Below are positions 1 to 10,386 of a stretch of 64,000 nucleotides of DNA, one piece after another. Numbering within the stretch: the first letter of the stretch is position 1; every line of letters begins with the position of its first letter. Position numbers and translations under genes: made by a program. The notes beneath the pieces were generated by a model that did no database searches, had not been told where the DNA came from, and worked only from the letters and a program-made list of their open reading frames with translations. This DNA is from Corylus avellana (taxonomy: Eukaryota; Streptophyta; Magnoliopsida; Fagales; Betulaceae), in contig NC_081546.1 of NCBI RefSeq assembly GCF_901000735.1, positions 29,159,900 to 29,223,899 of the forward strand. The letters run 5' to 3'.

Positions 1-80
1 TATATTGTTAGGGAGAAAACCAGTAATCAAGTTTCAACAACTGTGATGCCTTTCCACGAAAGGCTTGTCACTCTGGGTTA

Positions 81-480
81 GAGCATTCCCAGCAGCTTAC
101 TCGTTATTTTTCTTACATTTAAGGATGTAAACTACTTTTTGCTTTTCTATATCATAATATACTCCAATAGCTTCCTTTAAGCATTCCCTATATCATTAAA
201 ATATTTATTTTTTTAATTATATTATATATATGAGAAGAGAGATGAGAGAGAATTGTGAGAGGAGAGATGAGAGAAGAGAGATAATCATTTTTTTATATTT
301 TAATAATCATAAGGATTAGGATTACAATAGTAGAATCTAAAACATTGAGTTCTACTGTAGCAATCCTAATGTTTATGGTTCATTTAGAGAGTCTGCTGTA
401 AAAAAATTTTATGATTTTTTAAACATATTTTTTAAATTTAGGAAATAGACTCTCTTATAGAAAGTCCGCTAAAAATGCTC
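81..480. mobile_element. PIF/Harbinger (Tourist-like) MITE with TTA target duplication
   Basis: The left end reads GAGCATTCCCAGCAG and the right end, on the other strand, reads GAGCATTTTTAGCGG, so the ends are imperfect terminal inverted repeats. TTA flanks both sides (78-80 and 481-483), the 3-bp target duplication expected of Harbinger elements. The roughly 400-bp interior is AT-rich with an AGAGAG-rich stretch at 230-285 and no coding capacity. It sits beside a GC-rich LTR-like stretch. Confidence 0.7.
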
Positions 481-483
481 TTA

Positions 484-1160
484 CACCTACGATCTCCCCA
501 AGCCTCGCTAGAGGCCCGGGATGGCTGTCAAGATCCTTGGATCGCTGAGCGAACCAATCCAACATGGGGGGCCGCTGTGTCGAATCCGTCGAGTCTAACC
601 TTGCCCCGGCGAACCATCCACAAGAGGAAGAGGGCTCGCCTTAACGATCCGCCTCTCTAAAAACAGCAAGCCGTACGAGGGGGCCTTAAGCGGCGCCATG
701 CCTCTCCTACCTAACCTATGATCTAAACAGCAGTGGCGATCACATCGTAAAGGGCGCATGTCCTTGCACAGGAACATGGCATCCAATCAGCACGATCCAC
801 CCTACAAAGGGTATGGGATTTGTCATCACACACGTAGGTGGTGGCCCACCTTTTGCAGAAGCCATACCGGACTTGTCCCCGGCAATCCACTTGTCACGAT
901 ATTGGCAATGCACTGGCGATGCAGATCCCAAGGAAATCTAACGGTGGATAGAGGAGGACCGCCACGGGTTGTCCGATTGTATGACTATGTAAATCCTTGA
1001 CCATGTAATTGGCGAATGCATATAAGGAAAATTCAGTTGAGGAGACGAGGAGGAATATTCAGATTACAACTATTATCTGCTTCCTTTCTCTCTATTCCTT
1101 ACCTTGAACTCTTACCCTATTAATCTTTGTTATTTAGCTGGTGCGTGTGTTTTAACTTAA
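484..1160. repeat. LTR-like GC-rich repeat remnant
   Basis: This stretch is much more GC-rich than its surroundings and has no long open frame. It ends in a promoter-like TATAAGG at about 1020 followed by pyrimidine-rich sequence, an arrangement common in plant LTRs. I could not define both LTR ends or a target duplication, so the class is inferred. The short open frames here overlap on both strands and look random. Confidence 0.3.
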
Positions 1161-2330
1161 ATCTCCCTGTGACCCGAAAATTGTGTAAATATATATTAAA
1201 AATATAACATTAAAACGACTTTATTTTAGTGTTAAACATCAAAACGGTGTCGTTTTAAATTAGAGTCAGGGATAGAGTGTCATCATATTCATTTTTTTTT
1301 TTTTCATTTTTTGAACACTTTGACTCAAAACTATTTAAAATAAGCCCAAAAAATGCTCAAAATACCTTAAAAAGCCAAAAAGTTCATATATAAAAAAGGG
1401 TTATAAAACCGCCATAATTGGTTTGAATAACCTGCTAACAGCCGGTTTAGTTATAAAATAATCGTTAATTGCCTAAGCGGAACGGTTGTGATTACTAAAA
1501 TTTAAAAACCACATTGGGCGATTACCGTAAGCGATTTTACCAATAACTACTAACCACAACTCATAACCGCTTGTACACTCCTAATAGGGTGAAAGGGAGG
1601 CAAGTAATGTGACCCCAAAAATTTATAAGAATGTCAATAATTTAGATAACAATTTCACATGAAAGGTCTGCAAAATTGGCAGGCAAACTTTACTGTTATA
1701 TATGTCCCCCAACGTACACTGTAATTTATAGAACGATGGCCATCTCAAACTGCATCTGTGGCTTCCATTAGCAAGACATACAGCATTATTACAGCTAAAA
1801 GTTAGAATCTATTCTTAGATATCATATGATTTTATGAGAAAAGTAATTTTAACATATATTGTACGTAATCAAATCAAATCAAATCAAATTTATAAATATA
1901 CTTAAATCTGATTTGATTTAATCTTCCATATCATTTTATAATATTATCTCAATTTTCTTATATATTCGGATTATTTGTATTATAAAACTATTTATTCAAT
2001 AAGAGTAAATTAATGTGGCTAAAAAAAATGGAAAGATCGGAACATGGGAATAGATCACATAAAATTCTTATCTCAATTTCCTTTATTCCGATTTATGTTT
2101 ATTTTATTATCTTTTCTTTCAATAAACATAGATTTTAATGCAGCAAATTAACAAGATTATGAAGAATCATAATTGAGAATAATTTATATAAGGAGGTTGT
2201 ACAAAATCTTCCTTTTGTGCCCACCAATGAGCGGTTGTTACCTTAGCATAGAGCATAATAACAAAATAAAACAAAACCACCTGATTATATTAGGTTTAAT
2301 CAATTTTTTTTTTTTTTAAAAAAAAAAAAA
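1161..2330. other. AT-rich intergenic DNA
   Basis: I see no gene. There are short simple repeats such as (AATCA)n near 1868-1890 and homopolymer runs, with no recognisable domain in any frame. Confidence 0.5.
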
Positions 2331-2575
2331 TTAAAAATGTAAGAGATAAGCCACCTAGTGGTGGCTGGCCACCACCCCCAGCCCATGGGGCGGATTGCGG
2401 GTCACCCCATAGGCCACGGGATGGCCGCGAGGCCACTCCCATGGCCGTGCGGCCACCCCTACTGGATTTGGGGTGGCTGGCCACCACCGCCATGGCTTGG
2501 AGGTGGCCGCGCAGCCACCCCAAGTGGGGGAGGGATGGCCAGTCGGCAGCCATCCCTTCAATTTTTTTTTAAAAA
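2331..2575. repeat. GC-rich palindromic repeat island
   Basis: A block made of repeated GGTGGC/GCCACC and GGCCGC/GCGGCC words lies between A/T homopolymer tracts (2305-2335 and 2561-2576). The words alternate in orientation, so the block can fold extensively, and it is open in several frames on both strands, as low-complexity GC repeats often are. It looks like a dispersed non-coding repeat of unknown class. Confidence 0.5.
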
Positions 2576-3880
2576 AGTAATTAATTAATTTTTTATTTCA
2601 TATCAAGTGTAATATAGTGTAATTGTATGTTTATTTTAAGTATAAGTTTAATAAAAATGGCTGATGTATTAGCTTCTGATTGATGGTATAAAAAATGACT
2701 TTTGTGCAACAGGTGCATCTAAATCCCTCTCATCATAATTATAAAGACCCCTAAAGAAAAAACATAGATTTGAAATGAGATCCGTGATAAGAATCCCCTA
2801 ATGAAATTGCGATAAAATGATGACTTTGGGCTCTCTGACTTGTCGCTGGAATAGAAATGGATGACTTTCTTTGGTTTTGCCTATGAGAGTTTAATGATTA
2901 AAGCAATCACAATAACTAAAAGCAACCGACAAGTTACACCAATGCTGACAAACCAACGACAAGATGAGTGAAAAGAAATTACAATTTGTCACTCTCAACT
3001 GCAAATGGGATCATTTGAATGAGACATGGATTGATTTAACATTCAATTTTAATTATGTTATACATGATGTTCACGCATAGGCAAAATAAAGAACGAAAAA
3101 AATATAACAAAGTTCCCTTAATTAACAGGCGTTTATAAAATAATTTTATAAAGTTTAAGGTGTGCTAAAATGGTATATTAAATTATTAAAGTGTGTCAAA
3201 AAAGTCACTTTTTTATTATATTCTTATAATACTCTTATTCTCTTAAAAACTAAAATAAAAAACTAAAAAATTATTTAGAAGAAAAAAAAGAAAAAAGAAA
3301 AAAGGAAAGGGTTGTTTGCTGGTTGGGCATCTCGCATTTGATGACCTAGCCTGCGAGCCAACCCCGAGGTGGCGAGGGGCAACTCGCCGCCAAATTTTAA
3401 TATACTAGTGTCATCATGAGATTTATATGTGAAAATTTATAAATATGAATTGCATATATAGATTGATATGAATTCTAGCTATACCAAAGTCTGGGATCAT
3501 AGGTTTCATCTCGTCATCTAATAATATTTGTTCCTTGCTTTCAAGTCTCGGTGAATAATTGTCATTCTAGCTTGAGTATTCTTTGAGATATCGAGGCCCT
3601 AAGTAACCCCTTCAATGATGTCAATCAGTTTTCTCCAATCTAATAGAAAGCTTCTCATTGGGTCTATGTCAAATTATTAGATAATGAAAATTAATAAGTC
3701 GGTCATTCAATTATCATGTGGCCAATAAAGAAAAAAGATGAAGAAAAAAAATGCCCAAATATTTAAAAAGACACCTTGTACATGCAGCAGGAACAGCCTT
3801 GCTACAATATTAATGTCAAAATTTTGAACTCAAATGGACCCCCCACATAGAAAATACAAAAAGAAGTTACAACACACATA
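2576..3880. other. intergenic DNA upstream of the first GH18 gene
   Basis: I see no gene. A small GC-richer patch at 3310-3395 and purine-rich runs near 3275-3310 look like repeat debris. Confidence 0.45.
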
Positions 3881-3918
3881 ATTAATTTGACTTTCAAGTG
3901 TATGTACATACGTGTCTA

Positions 3919-3987
3919 CATGCATGCATGCAGTAGCCTTTTACAAAACAAAAATGCAAAATGCATGCACGCATGCAATTATAAAAG
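3919..3987 (+). promoter_or_regulatory. core promoter with RY (CATGCA) motif cluster and TATA box
   Basis: Overlapping CATGCATGCATGCA (3919-3932) and further TGCATGCA/GCATGC words (3962-3976) stand just upstream of a TATAAAAG box (3980-3987). The TATA box is 50 bp before the chosen ATG at 4037, leaving a short leader. CATGCA RY elements are known binding sites of B3 factors of the ABI3/FUS3/LEC2 group; a seed-stage role here is inference from the motif alone. Confidence 0.55.
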
Positions 3988-4036
3988 GCCAAGAATTGTT
4001 GTTGTTTCCAACCATAATATTTCAAGAGACCAAAAA

Positions 4037-5445
4037 ATGATGAGGAGCAAATACTCTCTAGTACTACTACTGTTGCTCTCGATCATTGGGGTGGTGCTTC
4101 TCAGCACTACTGCCTCACTAGCTGACCACCATCAACAGCCTTCCAAGCCCGGGCCTTCTCTGAATTTGGCCAATGATCATGCCGTCAAAGCCGGATACTG
4201 GTATTACCAGAGCGGCTTCCCGGTGGCCAGCATAAGCCCCACCCTTTTCAACCATCTTTTTGCTGCCTTTGCTTATGTCAACGACACCACCTACGAAGTC
4301 ACCTTTCCTCCCGGTTATGAGGGCATCTTTCAAAACTTCACCAAAGCCGTGCACTGCTCACAGAACCCTTATATTAAAACCTTTTTATCCATCGGTGGAG
4401 AAGCCTCTAATCCTTCCATCTTTGCTTCCATGACTAGCAGTAGCAGTTCCCGTGAAGCATTCATAAACTCCTCCATTGATGTAGCCAGGACCAACTTCTA
4501 CTTTGGCCTTAGCCTCAACTGGCAATATCCCTACACCAGCGATGAAATGACCAACCTCGGCTTACTCCTCACTGAATGGCGAGCTGCCCTGGAGGAAGAG
4601 GCCAACCGCACTGGCTATGACCGTCTGCTTCTAACAGCCGATGTCTTTTACTCCTCATATTTTTGGCCGTCCTTGGAATATCCCATTCAGGAAATCGTAG
4701 ATAGCTTGGACTGGATAAACGTAATGGCCTACGACATTCATACCCCCATTTCCTCACCCAACTTGACTGAACCGCCTGCTCCATTCAACAATCCATTAAT
4801 CTCTCGATTTAGCATCGAGTACGGCGTCGGTGCTTGGATCAGCTCAGGTGCAGTTAAATAACCATTTATCTCAAAAATTTAAATTTTTAAAAATAACAAA
4901 TTTAATTATTTAATCTATATTCCATATCAACGTACAGGTGTGCCAAGAAACTTCATAGTCCTCGGCCTTCCATTTTATGGTCGCAGTTGGATTCTGGTAA
5001 ATGAAAATAACCATGAAATACTCTCACCCGCCCGGGGACCGGTGCCTGGATTAGACCCCATATCTTATAGCAAAATCGTGACCATTAAGATACCTCCTGC
5101 CGTGGCAAAGTACGATCCCGCATATGTCACGAACTATCTCTATAATGGATCTACCTGGATTGGTTACGATGATACGCATACCATCTCCATTAAGATTGGA
5201 CATGCAAAGCTCATGGGATTGCATGGTTACTTTGCATGGCATGTGGACGACGACACTGCTGACTGGGCTCTTTCAACTGCAGGTAATTAATTAATTAGTA
5301 TGAATTAATTTGGTTATGACTATATATTTCTCTTTGGATTTCTAGTCTTCATTATTCTAACTTGTAACGTGTAATTTTTATTGTTGTCGAAGCTTTCCAT
5401 GCATGGGACGCGGATGATCATGAGTTCTTGCTTGGAAGCGCTTAG
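4037..5445 (+). CDS. class V chitinase-like GH18 protein with lost catalytic residues
   Basis: The model is three exons, 4037-4847, 4938-5282 and 5393-5445, with GT-AG introns and phases that join to 402 residues. The start at 4037 is chosen because it opens a hydrophobic signal peptide (MMRSKYSLVLLLLLSI); the frame is open upstream without one. KAGYWYY opens the mature GH18 barrel, and the LSIGGEA strand and VLGLPFYGRSW are present. In place of DGLDLDWE the protein reads FGLSLNWQ: the aligned acidic positions are Phe156, Ser159, Asn161 and Gln163, so hydrolysis is not expected. The barrel, splice sites and TATA box are otherwise sound, so this looks like a secreted chitin-binding or regulatory pseudoenzyme and not a decayed gene. 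That role is inference. It shares architecture with the active minus-strand gene at 62214-63507. Confidence 0.88.
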
Positions 5446-7046
5446 CTTGTATTATCAACAATATTAAGGCCAGTAATCAGATATGTCGTACTTGTTTAGA
5501 AGCTTCTATTATCAGATGTATTGGCAGGCCAATAATCCGACAAGCGTGAATTTGTACTTTGTAACATACATGCTTGTATGATATATCTACAATAAGGCCT
5601 GTATCAGATCTGTCGTGTTAATTAAGAAGCTTGTATTATATATCTACATTAATAAGGCCAACTATCAAATATGCTGTGTTTTAATTAAGGCAATTATCTT
5701 AGTCGGATGTGATGTGTTATTTGTAGTATAAATACTTGTTTTTACAATATTCCAAACCACGCCACATTAATTGGCATATATATCTATATATATATATATA
5801 TATACCTCAAACTGATCGACTTAACACAAGCCAGCTCTTTAAAAGGTGGAGGGCTCCTGCTAACCTCATGAACACTAGTCCAAACACGTGTACGGGTCTT
5901 CCTCAACCGCCTCTTCAAAGATGTTTACAGGTGGACGTGTGAGTTCACAGCTCAAGAAATATAAATATCTTGACCTTAGTCGTGTGTGAAGTGAGCTCCA
6001 TTTACATTTAAAAATTCATTTTTATATGCTAGTAAAGCAGCAATCACAGCGCATGATTTTCAAAAAAAGGTTTGTTTATAAAATATTATAGCCGTTTTGT
6101 TTTAGAGAGGTGGTTTATACATAATAGTAAAATCAAACTTTATTTTCCTTTGCTTTTTCTTCTCTACATATATAACTTCATACTCTATAATATAAAGCGA
6201 GTAAAACAATTTAATAACAACACATACATATCATAAACATTTATTTATTACATTCTTTACATATTTTGTTAGGCAGATTTCACCCGCCTAATCACAAATT
6301 TGGTAATATTCATTCCCCCCTTTCTAGCATTCGGGTGCTAATTAACTGTTAAAAAGTTTACAATTTTATAGGTGAATATGTGAGTCCACTATTCAGCAAG
6401 TCTAAAACATCATGACCATACATGTATTGAAAGGGCCTCATCTTAATGCGGCGGAAGTATATTATATCTCTTAACAAAAATTTAATATTTACACAACCAC
6501 CAATTATAATAGACATTTATCAGGAGTAATGCTAAATGTTTCACTTATGTCTCTTTCGTGTTCTCCCAAAATCATCTTTGAATATGTTATAGATTATTAT
6601 TAGATTTTGATTTTAAGGTAATTTTAAAAGTCATATCAATTTTGGAAGCACACAAAAGAAATTTGTAGCATTACTCATTTATCAGGTCGATCTTGCCAAA
6701 AAAAAGAAAAGAAATATAAAACATGATAAATGTATTTGCTAAACTAAAGTCATATGTACACCTTTTTTAAAAGATCCTATGTGGTTTGGTTATGATGTAT
6801 TAAATGTATTTATAGTTTATTAAGGACTTTGGAGTACTAGGTTTAAATGTCTTTACAATTTAATTATGTGGATCAAGAATTGTTAGATGGTGATTTAATG
6901 ATTTATGAAACATAATAAAGAATATAGATGTCCTAGTTAATCTGTGAGAATTTTTAAAGACAGATACTCATGAAAGTTTTAATAAAAAGGTTGTGAAATC
7001 TGGAATCTGGGCGTTACATGTATATTTCCCAAGTCCTCCACGCTCA
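5446..7046. other. intergenic DNA with TA microsatellite
   Basis: No gene is seen apart from the MITE at 6524-6676. A (TA)n tract lies at about 5775-5802. The rest is AT-rich; short open frames here have no recognisable domain. Confidence 0.45.
6524..6676. mobile_element. short MITE with GAGTAATGCT ends
   Basis: The left end GAGTAATGCT and the right end AGCATTACTC are exact inverted complements. The 153-bp interior carries an ATTATTAGATTTTGAT stretch also found in the element at 20217-20376. It belongs with the copies at 20217, 30842 and 53674 as one loose family. Confidence 0.6.
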
Positions 7047-7345
7047 TCATGCTACAAGTTCTGAGATTGTTGCATCATTATTAGAACAAATTTCATGCTG
7101 CAATGTGGATTTAGTTTCGTCCTCTTCATCTGTTTTCCTTGAGCAAGCTGACTTTTTTGGAATTGTTAGAGCAGCAGTTTCATTTTTTAGCATTGATGAA
7201 ACTTCTAACATTGATGGCCGGTCATTAGCGTTTTCCTGAACGCATAAAAGAGCTATTTGTATGCATGTAATTAATTTTCACAATGAAAGTGTGTCATCCA
7301 GAGTAGAATCCATAAATTCCATGCCTTTATCTAAGATCCTCAACA
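7047..7345 (-). pseudogene. orphan C-terminal exon of a receptor-like kinase
   Basis: Read on the minus strand this is the last kinase exon of a receptor kinase: MEFMDSTLDD, then QIALLCVQENANDRPSMLEV (subdomain XI) and a tail ending ATISELVA before a stop at 7047-7049. The same landmarks (LQVALLCLQENPVDRPTMLEV-like, ending TTISEI) occur in the last exon of the GH18 receptor kinase at 47468-47779. An in-frame TGA stands where the paralogue has Cys, and the sequence upstream of about 7345 no longer aligns. No other kinase exon or ectodomain lies nearby on this strand. Confidence 0.7.
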
Positions 7346-8167
7346 GATGGACCAAGTACTTTTGCCACATTAGACAACAAGGGTTTCTATTTGCAGTGAA
7401 TCTATCAGGTATAACTTCAATCTCACAATGGATGAGGGAGATGATGACAAGTAAAATCTCTTGCCTAATATGATTGCCCAGATGAAAAACACCCACAGAA
7501 ATATTGAGGTGGACCAAGCTAATTGAATATGAATTAAAATGGAGTTGATACAAAGTAAGATGCACCCATAATATTTACCCCTAACATAAAGGAAATAAGA
7601 TTAAAAAAAATAACAACAGCAAGCATAAGAAGAAGCAAACAAGCACCTGGCAGTTCTGAAATTTTTTTTGGAAGTTGCAATTTCTGAATAGAAACAATAA
7701 AATTAGTTTAAGTGTACACTTCATCTCAATCCTGGATTACCCTATCATATTAAACAGCTTTTCATCTCAATTATGGAGGGTTTTCCGCTTCAAATCCCTA
7801 TTGCACATCTCTCTATGTATGTTTTTTCTGCTTGTCGTTTAAGGTGTGAGCATAAAGAATCACAGAGTGTATATTGTAGCCCAGTGCTACATATATACAT
7901 ACATCTATAACATAATGTATGTGTACACGCACATATATTTGTATATTATCATGAAACCATACCCCAGATCAAATTTTTTAGGAAAGGACAGATCTAAAGG
8001 ATTAGAGTCTCAAAACCATTACAGAGAAACCTCAAAACCTGTAAAAATGTAGAAAGGAGAGGACTAGAATAATAAAATTTGACTGGAACTCACAACTTAA
8101 TGTTTTATAAGAAGAATCACACAAATGATGACAGTGATGAAATGGTACTTGCTCTAATCTGGAAAAC
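7346..8167. other. intergenic DNA, no gene recognised
   Basis: One minus-strand open stretch of 95 codons (7278-7565) overlaps the kinase remnant but shows no domain I recognise. Alternating purine/pyrimidine (ATACATAC-like) repeats occur at 7890-7950. Confidence 0.4.
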
Positions 8168-8315
8168 CTAAGCAAGCATATTGCATTTCTGAGAGGCAGT
8201 GACATAAACAAAAAACTGGGACCAGAAAGACTTCAAGTGTCCACTCTTGCACTCTTGTACAGACCCTTCTCCCAAAGAGAGGAAATCAAGAAATGCCATA
8301 ATATCATTGGCCATT
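8168..8315 (-). pseudogene. 3' exon half of an unidentified gene, cut off by the LTR element
   Basis: On the minus strand an open frame runs from the insertion site to a TAG at 8168-8170. If the retrotransposon and one CCATT copy are removed, the frame of the exon at 14173-14319 continues without a stop into this piece (ANDIMAFLDFLSLGEGS and on) for 48 codons. I do not recognise the protein. It is no longer contiguous with its upstream exons, so the gene is very probably broken. Confidence 0.55.
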
Positions 8316-8672
8316 TGACGGAGTACATGTGTCTACAGCCAATTTATTATCTTTATTAATTATGTTCTAGTCCAAGACAAGTGGTAGTCCATAATGAAGG
8401 AGTCCTTTCTTTACACGTGGATCACTACTTGTCCAAGTAGTAGTGTTTTACTTTCTTTTCGTTTTCCGTATCAAAGTAGAATAAGTAGACAAGTCAATAA
8501 AAGCTATGTATTCCCTACTTTCAAGAGCAGTTTATGAGAAATTTTTTGCTTATTCATGTGAGTTGTGATTACTCTGTTTGATGGTGAGATTCCATCCTTT
8601 TTGGTGAGAAGCGAATCCTTTTATTTGTCCATTATTTTGTTTGTTAACAATTTCTACAGCTTCCCTGCGTCA
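8316..8672 (+). repeat. 5' LTR
   Basis: It begins TGACGG and ends GCGTCA (TG...CA). A TATA-like ATAAAAGCT lies near 8500. It matches the 3' LTR along its whole length except for 13 substitutions and the absence of a GCCG insertion. Confidence 0.92.
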
Positions 8673-8676
8673 ATTT

Positions 8677-8690
8677 TGGTATCAGAGCCC
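8677..8690 (+). promoter_or_regulatory. primer binding site, initiator tRNA-Met type
   Basis: TGGTATCAGAGCCC starts 4 bp after the 5' LTR and matches the usual plant retrotransposon primer site for initiator methionine tRNA. Confidence 0.88.
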
Positions 8691-9069
8691 TAAATTTGAT
8701 TGCTTTCCATAGTTGTCGACAATCCCTCTAGCCAACCTGCACATCCCATAGAAGCCATCCTACAACACCAGAGAAAACCCAAAAAAAAAAAAAAAAAAAA
8801 TTCCTATCCGTGTTTTTTTTTTTTTTTCTCCTTTTCATTAAAAAAAAAAAGGGAACAATCCACCAACACCACCTTCCACACCACATCAAAAACCTACAAA
8901 ACCCAACTTTCCTAACCACAAACTCACAACAACTAATCTCAAGGCACACAAGCTAGTTGTGTTTTTTCCCCAATTAGTTGCTGCAACATAACACTGCCAA
9001 ATATTTATATCCTCACATATTTATGTTTCTCCATACCCATACTAGCGTCAATTTGGTATCAATACAACC

Positions 9070-10383
9070 ATGACTACCCGCAGTGGGCAACCATTCAGAG
9101 GGAGTCGTTTGTCCCAACAACAACATGATTTATTGATTAGATTGGTTAACCAAGTGGACTCTATCCAAGCGAATGGAGATTATGTGGGACCATGTGTTCA
9201 ATAAGCCTAAGAGCTCTAGAGAAAAACCCAAGAGGGAAGAGGCTGAAGAAGGTAAGCTCAAGGAGACTGACGACAATCGAGAGAAGCTCGATGGCGGTGA
9301 AGACCATCCCCAATACACCATGTCTGGCAACAACTCACGCAATCAACCACTTTACCCCAGGTATGAATATACTCCACATACTCAATTTCCCCTTCATCTA
9401 TTTTCGGAACGCATATATGGACAATTCAGAGAGTCGAATGGACGACGCCACAAAGAGGGTAAGAGTGGAGGTGTCAAACTTCCATGGTAAAGTGGATCCT
9501 TATGCCTTCCAAGATTGGTTGACTTCATTGGATGATTAATTTGAATGGTTTAATTTCACATCTAAGCACAAGGTACGTTTTGTTAAGATGAAACTAAACG
9601 GACAAGCACGTGCATGGTGGCATAGTGTGGAAGAGCAACTTCATCAACTACGTTGAGCTCCCATCCTAGATTGGGAAGAGATGAGGTTAAAACTCCAAGA
9701 GAAGTACCTACCAATTGATTATGAGGAATCATTATTTGAAGAGCTCCTAACCCACCGACAAGGCAACATGATAGTGGATGAATACACTAACCGATTCCAT
9801 GAGCTCAGTATACGAAGCCAAGTTTTTGAGACAGAGAGGCAGTCAATAGCCCGTTATATGACTGGACTGGACTGGACTTCGGGAGGATATTCTAAGAGAA
9901 TTACTCACTGTGCAGTTAGTAAGTGTTGATGAGGCTTATCAAATTGCCATCCACATTGAATAACAGAATAGAGGTACAACAGGGAGACGTACAAATACAA
10001 GGTGGAGCAATACCACTCCTCGAGGCCCACAATATCCTATTGCTAGGGCTGCTGTCAGTGGGGACAGATTTGCAACTCGAAACATAAGTTTCAATGACAA
10101 ATTCCTGCAAGAATGTGAAGACCGAAAAGGAAAAGCTGTAGCGGGTGCGAGACCAGAAAGAGGGAAAGATGATTGTTATCGATGTGGAGGAAAATGACAT
10201 TATGCTGTGGTATGCCCCACACAGGAGCCTAGACCTGTGCTATTATGCAAGGATGAAAGAGATGCTGAATCTCAAGAATTTCCACACGAACAACAAGGTG
10301 AAGAGGAAGCAAAACTAATTGAGGATCGACTAGAAGGCTTAGATCTTCCTTTATGTGTGATCAGACGCATGTTGATAGGATAG
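9070..10383 (+). pseudogene. gag remnant with broken zinc knuckle
   Basis: The likely start is ATG 9070 (MTTRSGQPF). The capsid-like part includes NFHGKVDPYAFQDWL and LNGQARAWWHSVEE, both typical of Ty3/gypsy gag. The frame is broken by stops near 9202, 9539 and 9655, a frameshift near 9870 and a stop near 9960. The CCHC knuckle begins at 10174 (CYRCGGK) but a TGA at 10195-10197 falls between the cysteines and the histidine. It cannot give a full gag protein as it stands. Confidence 0.8.
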
Positions 10384-10386
10384 AAA

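Noticed and set aside
475..1000. Overlapping open frames of 61-80 codons on both strands
   Set aside because: They arise from locally high GC, overlap on opposite strands and show no domain; the stretch is better explained as a repeat remnant.
2296..2588. Three open frames across the GC-rich island
   Set aside because: The translations are low-complexity Trp/Pro/His/Gly strings from a palindromic repeat, not proteins.
7278..7565. A 95-codon minus-strand open frame
   Set aside because: Only its last 20 or so codons overlap the kinase remnant; the rest has no recognisable domain or splice support.
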